Source of the DNA: Syntrophaceae bacterium UBA5744
GTDB taxonomy: Bacteria; Desulfobacterota; Syntrophia; Syntrophales; UBA2192
Assembly: GCA_002419215.1 (NCBI GenBank)
Contig: DIFQ01000153.1
Location: 1 to 5,013, forward strand
DNA: 5,013 nt
Direction of reading: 5' to 3'
In this document: positions 1 through 5,013 of the stretch, piece by piece
How positions within the stretch are numbered: position 1 is the stretch's first letter
Layout: every line of letters begins with the position of its first letter
Made by a program: the position numbers and the translations under genes
Notes under the pieces: generated by a model
What the model saw: only the letters and a program-made list of their open reading frames with translations
The model's database searches: none
Told to the model about the DNA's origin: nothing

Positions 1-94
1 TCTTTTTTTATCCATTCCAAGCATTTATCGGTGACAGAGAGAATGAACAGCTTAATGACGACATGACTAGCTGAACAAGGAGGAACAACGAGAT
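1..94 (+). other. AT-richer leader upstream of the CoA-transferase gene
   Basis: This stretch is clearly poorer in G and C than the gene that follows. It opens with a T-run (positions 3-9), which could be the tail of an upstream terminator, but the rest of that structure would lie outside the window. A 5-bp inverted repeat (48-52 with 69-73) and two ATGAC copies (55-59, 63-67) lie just before the ribosome binding site. Two tiny ATG-initiated frames (43-66 and 63-74) overlap as ATGA. I found no -35/-10 pair good enough to call a promoter. Frames 1 and 3 are open from the window edge to stops at 66 and 74, so the tail of an upstream gene cannot be excluded, but the low third-position GC argues against it. 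Confidence 0.4.
77..84 (+). promoter_or_regulatory. Shine-Dalgarno site of the CoA-transferase gene
   Basis: AAGGAGGA matches the anti-Shine-Dalgarno consensus very well and lies 10 bases before the ATG at 95. It fixes the start of the downstream gene and suggests efficient translation initiation. Confidence 0.9.
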
Positions 95-1642
95 ATGCCC
101 CAGCAGAAAATCGCAAACAAAGAGAAAATATGGATGCCCACCCCGGTGCAGCAGAAGCTTCGGGACAAGACAATCACCGCGAAGAAATGGGCCGAAATGG
201 TAAAGCCCGGCGAGTGGATCAACCGCGGCGGCCCCGGGTCGGACACGACGGTTCTGATGGAAGCCCTGGCTGCCCGCCTCGGCGGCGGCCCCGGCGACCT
301 GAACAACATCGAAGTCTGGAACCAGGCGGTCATGATCGGCAACGGCTTCTGCGCCGCCGCCGACATGGAGGCGAAGTACCACGTCTGGCACGAGGCCTTC
401 ATTCTTCCCACCCTTCGCCCCCTTATGAAAAAGGGATACAAGGGCGTCGACTGGAAACACTGGGGATGGGCCCTCGGTATGGACGCCGAATACGCCCGTT
501 TCTACAGGAAGGAAAAGACCAAACGCGCCATGGACTGGGGCGTCCAGGCCTGCGCAGTGCCCCAGGGCGGATACGTGAACGCCAGCTACGGCGTGAACAA
601 CTTCATGATCGTCGCGAAATCCTGCAAGAAGTTCGTCTGCGAGATCCGCTCCGACTACGCCTGGTGCGAGGGCGGCCGCGGTATGTTCCTGCCCATTGAC
701 GAGGTGGACTACTTCGTCGAGGTGGACGTGGACGACCCGAAGTACCAGTGGATGTACATCCCCGAGAAGGACATCAAGCCGGATGACGTCCAGAAGGCCA
801 TCGCGGCAAACTGCGTCTCCATCATGCGCGACGGCGACTGCATCCAGGTCGGCATCGGCGCCCTCCCCACGGCCGTCGTCATCGGCATGCGGGATCACGG
901 CCTGAAGAACCTCGGCATTCATAGCGAGATGATCGGCGAGTACGCCTTCACGCTCCTCGAGGCGGGCGCCGTCGACAACTCCCGCAAGACCATCGACAAG
1001 GGCCGCTGCGGCTGGGCCTACATCATGCCCGTCGACACGCCCCGCTACTACGAGTATCTGCACCGCAACCCGCAGTTCGCCGGGTACGACATCGGCTACA
1101 CGAACAACATCGTGTCGCTCTCCCAGCTGGACAACATGGTGACCGTCAACAACTTCGCCCAGATGGACCTCAGAGGGGTCAACGCGGCCGGCAACGTCGG
1201 CGGGCGGCCCATCTCCTCCACGGGCGGCCAGCTCCAGTTCACCCTCGGCGCCATGATGGCCAAGGGCGGCCGGGCCATTCTCGCGGCGACGTCCCGCGAC
1301 GCCAAGGGCACGTCCCGCTTTGTCCAGGCGCTGGATTCCGGCAGCGCCGTGACCGTCCCCGACCAGCTCGTCACCTGGATCTGCACGGAGTACGGCATCG
1401 TCAACATCATGGGCTGCACCGACGCCGAGAAGGCGACCAAGATCATCTCCATCGCCCACCCGGACGACCGTCCGGCGCTGGAGAAGGCGGCCGTGGAGAA
1501 GCTGGGCATCAAGCTGAACCACTGGATGTTCAAGAATGCTCCGGACCGGCGGTTCCCGTCGCCCGAGGAGCTGAAGGAGCACAAGTACGGCTACATGGAC
1601 CTCACGTTTAGTCCGAAAGAGATCGCCAAGGTCACCGACTGA
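95..1642 (+). CDS. Acetyl-CoA hydrolase/transferase family CoA-transferase (4-hydroxybutyrate/butyryl/succinyl-CoA:acetate type)
   Basis: Predicted cytoplasmic enzyme that moves coenzyme A between carboxylic acids, for example an acyl-CoA and acetate, through a glutamyl-CoA thioester. Seen: GIGALP at residues 253-258, then GIHSEM at 274-279, where Glu278 aligns with the catalytic glutamate of the 4-hydroxybutyrate/butyryl-CoA transferases. A glycine-rich segment follows, with STGGQLQF at 375-382 and TEYGIVN at 431-437. The N-terminal half (about 25-240) carries the first CoA-transferase fold and the rest the second. At 515 residues it is longer than the roughly 430-440 of 4-hydroxybutyrate CoA-transferases and nearer the size of succinyl-CoA:acetate transferases; the extra length lies partly at about 90-150. 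No signal peptide or membrane segment is seen. The strong Shine-Dalgarno supports ATG 95. It appears to be the last gene of its transcript. The exact substrate cannot be read from sequence; a CoA hydrolase is the main alternative. Confidence 0.93.
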   Translation: MPQQKIANKEKIWMPTPVQQKLRDKTITAKKWAEMVKPGEWINRGGPGSDTTVLMEALAARLGGGPGDLNNIEVWNQAVMIGNGFCAAADMEAKYHVWHEAFILPTLRPLMKKGYKGVDWKHWGWALGMDAEYARFYRKEKTKRAMDWGVQACAVPQGGYVNASYGVNNFMIVAKSCKKFVCEIRSDYAWCEGGRGMFLPIDEVDYFVEVDVDDPKYQWMYIPEKDIKPDDVQKAIAANCVSIMRDGDCIQVGIGALPTAVVIGMRDHGLKNLGIHSEMIGEYAFTLLEAGAVDNSRKTIDKGRCGWAYIMPVDTPRYYEYLHRNPQFAGYDIGYTNNIVSLSQLDNMVTVNNFAQMDLRGVNAAGNVGGRPISSTGGQLQFTLGAMMAKGGRAILAATSRDAKGTSRFVQALDSGSAVTVPDQLVTWICTEYGIVNIMGCTDAEKATKIISIAHPDDRPALEKAAVEKLGIKLNHWMFKNAPDRRFPSPEELKEHKYGYMDLTFSPKEIAKVTD

Positions 1643-1665
1643 TCCCGTACTGCAGGATCGTAACG

Positions 1666-1700
1666 AAAAAGGCAAGGTGTTCGCACCTTGCCTTTTTTTT
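1666..1700. terminator. Bidirectional rho-independent terminator between convergent genes
   Basis: A perfect 9-bp stem (1671-1679 with 1684-1692) closes a TTCG loop (1680-1683). It is preceded by five A's (1666-1670) and followed by a T-run (1693-1700). Read on the plus strand it ends the CoA-transferase transcript 23 bases after its stop. Read on the minus strand, the A-run becomes the U-tract and it ends the convergent gene at 1729-2277. The A/T flanks can also pair and lengthen the stem. Confidence 0.93.
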
Positions 1701-1728
1701 CGTCCGAGAACCCCTCGACGGCCGTCCC

Positions 1729-2277
1729 CTATTCCGAATGGCGGAAATTGAACGGAAAGTCGTATCGCAAACCCAGCCTTACAAATATTTCGAGCGACCC
1801 GAAGGCGTGCAGAATGTTTTCACACTTTTCCGGATTGAGTCTTGTGAACCCGCTGAACTCCTGATCGAGATAACCCAGCATCTGCTCTACGATCGGAACC
1901 TCGCCGACGTGCGGTTTATCGAAAAAGCTCATCAATCGAGGCGGCCCTTCCGTTTGGTTGCCCCACAGCGCGATCGCCAGCGAAGGGTGGTCGATCTTCA
2001 TCAAAACCGTGGCGGCGGATACGATAGAACGGTTGCGATAGCCCAGCACAAGATCATTTTCAGACATGGCATTCCAGGTTGAACGGTTGTCGCCCTGATC
2101 CGGAACCCCCCATGCGTAGCATCTTCCATCGGGGTAACAACGCCTCAAGTCTGCAATCTGAACCTCATCACGAATCCACGGCAACACGGTTTCCAGTTCA
2201 ACCCCTGTTTCAACGGCGGTACGGTAGTGTGCCTTTGCCGCCTCACCCTCTATCGGATAGATAAATACATTTGCCAT
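1729..2277 (-). CDS. Stand-alone PUA/EVE-like domain protein, function unknown
   Basis: A 182-residue soluble protein, counted from the ATG at 2277. Residues about 54-92 hold Tyr-Ala-Trp-Gly-Val, then Trp68, an Asn-Asp turn (74-75) and a beta-rich Leu-Val-Leu-Gly-Tyr run with hydrophobic strands after it. From recollection this resembles PUA/EVE-like domains found alone or fused to HNH and other restriction nucleases, where they may bind modified bases. LALWG-type residues (about 100-106) and a C-terminal GFTRLNPEK...FGSLEIF stretch (about 143-165) fit the same family. No nuclease, helicase or methylase motif is present, so any role in defence or nucleic-acid binding is inference. Start choice is uncertain: ATG 2301 (AAGGG 7 bases upstream) and TTG 2352 are also in frame. 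I prefer 2277 because AGGGA lies 7 bases upstream and family-like sequence begins at once. Two sampled 60-base blocks are 48% GC, well below the neighbours, suggesting horizontal acquisition. It converges on the CoA-transferase gene. Confidence 0.82.
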   Translation of the reverse strand: MANVFIYPIEGEAAKAHYRTAVETGVELETVLPWIRDEVQIADLRRCYPDGRCYAWGVPDQGDNRSTWNAMSENDLVLGYRNRSIVSAATVLMKIDHPSLAIALWGNQTEGPPRLMSFFDKPHVGEVPIVEQMLGYLDQEFSGFTRLNPEKCENILHAFGSLEIFVRLGLRYDFPFNFRHSE

Positions 2278-2676
2278 CGCGTCATCCCTGAATGCGTTCA
2301 TGCTCGGGCCCTTATGATTTCTCCATTTTTCTCCCCGCTGCCCGGCAAACAAACATTGGGACCCTATTTATCAGAGATGGCACCGAAATTCCATTGCATT
2401 TCAGGCAGACATCCCTTGTTGCAGGGCCGGCCTTTTCAGCTAACCCCTTGTTTTTTCTGGCGCGGCAGCCTGGATGGAAGCCCGCCGGGGCTGTGCCTGC
2501 CCCCGGTACCCGGATTCGTTTGCATTTCGGGATGAAAAGTGGCAAAAGCATAAGGAAAACAGCTGGCTTGTTATCGAGGCAGAGCAGGTCCCGGCAGGAA
2601 AGAACGCCGGACGGGACGGATCATCTCCCGGATCAGGAATGCGGGCGTCGCGATCCGCGACAGGGTACAGATTTAA
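2278..2676. other. Non-coding divergent intergenic region
   Basis: About 400 bases separate the minus-strand PUA/EVE-like gene from the plus-strand kinase, so both promoters should lie here. I see no frame with coding character and no convincing sigma-70 or sigma-54 promoter. TTGCATTTC occurs twice on the plus strand (2394-2402 and 2520-2528), each copy followed one base later by GG. The last 90 bases before the kinase start are dense in small repeats: an inverted repeat 2588-2593/2612-2617, a competing one 2591-2595/2606-2610, direct CGGATCA copies at 2617-2623 and 2629-2635, and a palindrome at 2647-2661. The kinase frame carries stops at 2551-2553 and 2674-2676, so it cannot begin further upstream. 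Confidence 0.6.
2647..2661. repeat. Palindrome 15 bases before the kinase start codon
   Basis: GTCGCG and CGCGAC form a perfect 6-bp inverted repeat around a 3-base centre. The element abuts the weak AGGG (2662-2665) that is the only ribosome-binding candidate for the kinase gene. It could be an operator half-site pair or an mRNA hairpin that affects initiation. Neither role is shown by the sequence. Confidence 0.45.
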
Positions 2677-4233
2677 ATGCGGAAGAGGGAAGAAAAAACC
2701 GAGACACGGCAGCAGTTCGTCGACGAGATCTCCCTGCTGCGCCGGAGAATCGTGCGGCTGGAGAAATCCGAACTGCAGCGCAGCAAAGCGGAGGAGGCGC
2801 TGCGGGAAAGCGAGGAGAAATACCGGAATCTTGTCGAGTCCACCCTGGACCTCATCTTTGTCGTCAACGAGGAGGGGACCTACACGTACGTCAATCCCCG
2901 ATTTGAAAGCGTCACCGGTTACTCCGCCTGCGAATTGGCCGGACAGCCGTTCACCCGTGTTGTCGCGCCGGAGTACATCGAGTCCACGATCGAGCGGTTC
3001 AAGAAAGGGATCCGGGGCCAGGACACCCCGCCCTACGAGGCGGAGCTTCTGCACAAGAACGGCGAGAGGATCCCGGTGGAGTTCCTCGTGACGACCCGAT
3101 ACGATGGCATGGGTCGGGCAACGGGACGATTCGGTATCGGCCGCGACATCACGGAACGCAGAAAAGCGGACGATGCCCTGCGGCAGATCGCCGCGGACCT
3201 GGCAAAGGCACAGGAACTGGCCCATGTCGGCAGCTGGCGTTACAGCAGGGACAGGAAGCAGTCCCTGTGGTCCGGGGAAATGGTTCGAATCCTCGGACTG
3301 GACCTGCGGCAGGGCGCAGGGTTTGACGGCGACCTCGAAACGTTCGTCCACCCCGATGATTGGCAGCAGTTCCACGCGTCCGTCCGGGCCGCGCTCGACG
3401 GAACGCCCTATGGACTGGAGATACGTATCCTGCGTCCCGACGGATCGACGCGCCATGTCTTTGCGATGGGAGAGGCGGAACTCGGGACGGACGGGAAGGT
3501 CAAGGGGCTTTTCGGCACCATGCAGGACATCACCGAGCGCAAGCAGGTGGAAAAAACCCTCAGGGAGCAGCAAGAGCAGCTGCGGACGCTCTCGGCAAAA
3601 CTCTCGGAAGCCGAGGAGGTTGAAAGAAGGAGGATCGCCCGGGAACTGCATGACCAGGTGGGACAGAACCTGACGGTCGTCGGGATCAACCTCAACGTCC
3701 TGAGGTCCCTGCTGCCCGCGGACAGCATGAACCCGGTCCCGTCGCGCCTGCTGGAGGATTCCGCGACGCTGGTCGAGCAGACCACGGAGTACACGCGCAG
3801 CCTGATGTCCGACTTGAGGCCGCCGGACATGGACGACTACGGTCTCGCCGCTTCCATCCGCTGGTACGGTAAACGGTTCTCCTTGAGGACCGGTGTCGAG
3901 GTCGTCATGGAAGGAAAGGATATCCATCCCCGGCCCGCGGCCGCCATTGAAAACAACCTGTTTCGCATCGTCCAGGAAGTGCTGACCAACATCAGCAAGC
4001 ACGCACGGGCACGCACGGTGAGGATCGGCATCGACGCCGCGGAGGGCCGGCTGAGGCTGCGCATCGAGGACGACGGCGTCGGCTTCGATCCGTCCCGGGT
4101 GAAGCAGTCGGGAGAGCATCACGGCTGGGGGCTCATGACCATGGCGGAGCGGGCCGAGATGATCGGCGGCCGTTTTTCCCTCGAATCCCGAACCGGCAGG
4201 GGGACCCTGGTGTCGGTGGAGGTTCCCCTTTGA
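2677..4233 (+). CDS. Cytoplasmic PAS-PAS sensor histidine kinase (HisKA_3, NarX/DegS class)
   Basis: A 518-residue kinase that autophosphorylates on histidine and passes the phosphate to its partner regulator. Domains in order: charged N-terminal coiled coil (about 1-45); PAS 1 (about 46-160, ending in the usual DITER); PAS 2 of the PAS_3 type (about 182-288, with HPDDW and a second DITER); HisKA_3 dimerisation helices (about 313-380); HATPase_c (about 420-518). His325 in HDQVGQ is the phosphoacceptor, and Asp326-Gln330 is the DxxxQ element linked to phosphatase activity in this class. Asn438 marks the N box, DDGVGF (465-470) the G1 box, GWGL (483-486) G2 and GRGT (507-510) G3, so the ATP site looks intact. 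There is no membrane segment or signal peptide, so it should sense an internal signal; the ligand is unknown. ATG 2677 directly follows an in-frame stop, though its ribosome site is weak. The gene overlaps the regulator by 4 bases. Confidence 0.95.
   Translation: MRKREEKTETRQQFVDEISLLRRRIVRLEKSELQRSKAEEALRESEEKYRNLVESTLDLIFVVNEEGTYTYVNPRFESVTGYSACELAGQPFTRVVAPEYIESTIERFKKGIRGQDTPPYEAELLHKNGERIPVEFLVTTRYDGMGRATGRFGIGRDITERRKADDALRQIAADLAKAQELAHVGSWRYSRDRKQSLWSGEMVRILGLDLRQGAGFDGDLETFVHPDDWQQFHASVRAALDGTPYGLEIRILRPDGSTRHVFAMGEAELGTDGKVKGLFGTMQDITERKQVEKTLREQQEQLRTLSAKLSEAEEVERRRIARELHDQVGQNLTVVGINLNVLRSLLPADSMNPVPSRLLEDSATLVEQTTEYTRSLMSDLRPPDMDDYGLAASIRWYGKRFSLRTGVEVVMEGKDIHPRPAAAIENNLFRIVQEVLTNISKHARARTVRIGIDAAEGRLRLRIEDDGVGFDPSRVKQSGEHHGWGLMTMAERAEMIGGRFSLESRTGRGTLVSVEVPL
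4218..4222 (+). promoter_or_regulatory. Shine-Dalgarno site fixing the TTG start of the response regulator
   Basis: GGAGG lies inside the last codons of the kinase gene, exactly 7 bases before the TTG at 4230. It decides the start: no earlier start is supported, and starting at the next in-frame ATG would remove the acidic pocket. Confidence 0.85.
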
Positions 4234-4877
4234 GCATCACGGTATTTCTGGCCGACGACCACACGATCGTCCGGGACGGCCTGCGCTACCTGCTGGAAGC
4301 GCAGAAAGACATCCGCGTCGTCGGCGAGGCGGCCGACGGCCGCGATGCGGTCCGGAAGGTGAAGATGCTTCAGCCCGACATCGTCATCATGGACATCTTG
4401 ATGGCGGAGCTCAACGGGATCGAGGCGACGGGACAGATCTGCCGGGAGTGTCCCTCCACGCGCGTCATCATGCTCTCCATGCAGTCCTCGTCGGAGTCCA
4501 TCCTGAGAGCCCTGAAAGCCGGTGCGAGCGGCTATCTCCTGAAGGAGTCGGCGGGCCGGGAGCTGGTCAATGCCATCCATGACGTCCACGCGGGCCGCCG
4601 CTATCTGAGTCCCAAGGTTTCGGACCAGGTGATCGGCGCGTACCTCAACAAAACGGAAGAAATTTGCGACCCCCTGGCCAGCCTCAGCCGGAGGGAGCGG
4701 GAAGTCCTGCAGCTTGTCGTCGAGGGGAAGACCAGCGCCGAGATCGCCGACACCCTCTTCCTTTCCGTCAAGACGATCGAGACCTATCGGAGCCGCCTCA
4801 TGCAGAAGCTGGGCATCAAGGACATCCCCGGACTGATCAAGTTCGCCATCCAGCACGGCCTGACCTCCCTGGAGTAG
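4230..4877 (+). CDS. NarL/FixJ-family response regulator (receiver + LuxR-type HTH)
   Basis: A 215-residue DNA-binding regulator, the expected partner of the kinase directly upstream. Receiver domain at about 3-120: acidic pair Asp9-Asp10, phosphoacceptor Asp55 in IVIMD, switch residue Ser83, and Lys105 in GYLLKES. A linker follows (about 121-149), then a LuxR/GerE helix-turn-helix (about 150-212) with LSRREREVL, EIADTLFLSVKTIETY and LMQKLGIKD, which should bind promoter DNA after phosphorylation-driven dimerisation. The start is TTG: it overlaps the kinase stop as TTGA, has a well-placed GGAGG, and is needed to keep Asp9-Asp10. This arrangement implies translational coupling, so the two proteins are probably made together. 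The receiver has Ala59 where most relatives have proline in the DxxMP motif, a mild divergence. Overall order matches UvrY/DegU/NarL-like proteins. Target genes cannot be inferred from the window. Confidence 0.95.
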   Translation: MSITVFLADDHTIVRDGLRYLLEAQKDIRVVGEAADGRDAVRKVKMLQPDIVIMDILMAELNGIEATGQICRECPSTRVIMLSMQSSSESILRALKAGASGYLLKESAGRELVNAIHDVHAGRRYLSPKVSDQVIGAYLNKTEEICDPLASLSRREREVLQLVVEGKTSAEIADTLFLSVKTIETYRSRLMQKLGIKDIPGLIKFAIQHGLTSLE

Positions 4878-5013
4878 GACGAACCTCGAAACGGCCACAT
4901 TTCCGGCTTCCCCCACACGGACTGTCAAACATCCCCTACAGACGAGTCCCCTCTTTTCGGCTACGGGTAGCACGATGAGCCGGATGCGCGCCGGCCCCGC
5001 CGGGCGACGGGGC
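4878..5013 (+). other. Downstream flank without a supportable gene
   Basis: No T-tract terminator follows the regulator within view. There is an imperfect inverted repeat (CGGCT 4958-4962 with AGCCG 4978-4982). At the very edge lies a perfect 6-bp GC-rich one (4994-4999 with 5008-5013, 8-base loop), which could be a terminator stem whose tail is outside the window. An ATG at 4975 opens a 13-codon frame to the edge, but it has no ribosome binding site. Confidence 0.4.

Noticed and set aside
3..74. Possible C-terminal end of an upstream gene, stop at 72-74
   Set aside because: The frame is open to the window edge, but only about 9 of 23 third positions are G or C, unlike the neighbouring gene, and a second frame is equally open. 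Not supportable without upstream sequence.
8..1675. 555-codon antisense open frame covering the whole CoA-transferase gene
   Set aside because: It is rich in Val, Gly, His, Asp and Leu with no recognisable motif, which is typical of the reverse strand of a gene with high third-position GC. The plus-strand gene has a strong ribosome site and clear catalytic motifs.
2378..2393. Sigma-54-like TGGCAC-N5-TTCCA upstream of the kinase gene
   Set aside because: The -12 element lacks the conserved G of TTGC, and the site lies about 280 bases from the kinase start. The real TTGC nearby (2394-2397) is at the wrong spacing.
2520..2554. TTGCAT as a possible -35 box before the kinase gene
   Set aside because: At 17-base spacing the -10 hexamer is CAAAAG, and the better CATAAG is 23 bases away. 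The match is too poor to call a promoter.
2292..2906. Plus-strand open frame of 204 codons bridging the intergenic region and the kinase start
   Set aside because: Arg/Gly/Pro-rich with no domain character, and it runs out of frame into the kinase gene.
2440..4122. 560-codon antisense open frame across the kinase gene
   Set aside because: Shadow of GC-biased codons. The opposite strand encodes an intact PAS-PAS-HisKA_3-HATPase kinase with all boxes in order.
4119..4973. 284-codon antisense open frame across the response regulator
   Set aside because: Same explanation; it has no motifs, while the plus strand shows a complete receiver and LuxR-type HTH.
1..5013. CRISPR array, tRNA/rRNA genes, insertion sequence or attachment site
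   Set aside because: No regularly spaced repeats, no cloverleaf or rRNA-like sequence, no transposase or integrase frame, and no long terminal inverted repeats were seen on either strand.

Overview
This 5 kb window comes from a moderately GC-rich bacterial chromosome. The main genes have strong G/C bias at third codon positions; one hand-counted 60-base block of the first gene is 65% GC. An acetyl-CoA hydrolase/transferase-type CoA-transferase sits near PAS-type sensing genes. By recollection this suggests an anaerobic, fermentative or syntrophic bacterium, possibly of the Desulfobacterota (Syntrophus/Smithella-like). That is a low-confidence inference because no taxonomic marker is present.

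Layout. (1) Positions 1-94 are a short, AT-richer leader ending in a strong Shine-Dalgarno. (2) Positions 95-1642 (+) encode a complete 515-residue CoA-transferase with a visible catalytic-glutamate motif. (3) Positions 1666-1700 form a near-symmetrical hairpin with a TTCG loop, flanked by A- and T-runs. It can terminate transcription from both sides, because the next gene converges on it. (4) Positions 1729-2277 (-) encode a stand-alone protein of about 182 residues that looks like a PUA/EVE-type domain, a fold known for reading modified bases. Its GC content is visibly lower than its neighbours'. (5) Positions 2278-2676 are a non-coding divergent region with several small repeats near the kinase start. 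(6) Positions 2677-4233 (+) encode a soluble histidine kinase (PAS-PAS-HisKA_3-HATPase_c). It overlaps by 4 bases a NarL/FixJ-type response regulator at 4230-4877 (+) that starts with TTG. (7) Positions 4878-5013 show no supportable gene and end in a GC-rich inverted repeat cut by the window edge.

How the genes work together. The kinase and regulator almost certainly form one cytoplasmic two-component system: they overlap as TTGA, and both belong to the NarX/DegS-NarL/DegU class. Nothing in the sequence identifies the signal or the target genes, and nothing ties them to the CoA-transferase, which is closed off by its own terminator. I see no convincing novel multi-gene system. The items most worth checking are the PUA/EVE-like gene of different base composition, the divergent residues in the CoA-transferase, and the repeat-rich leader of the kinase gene.
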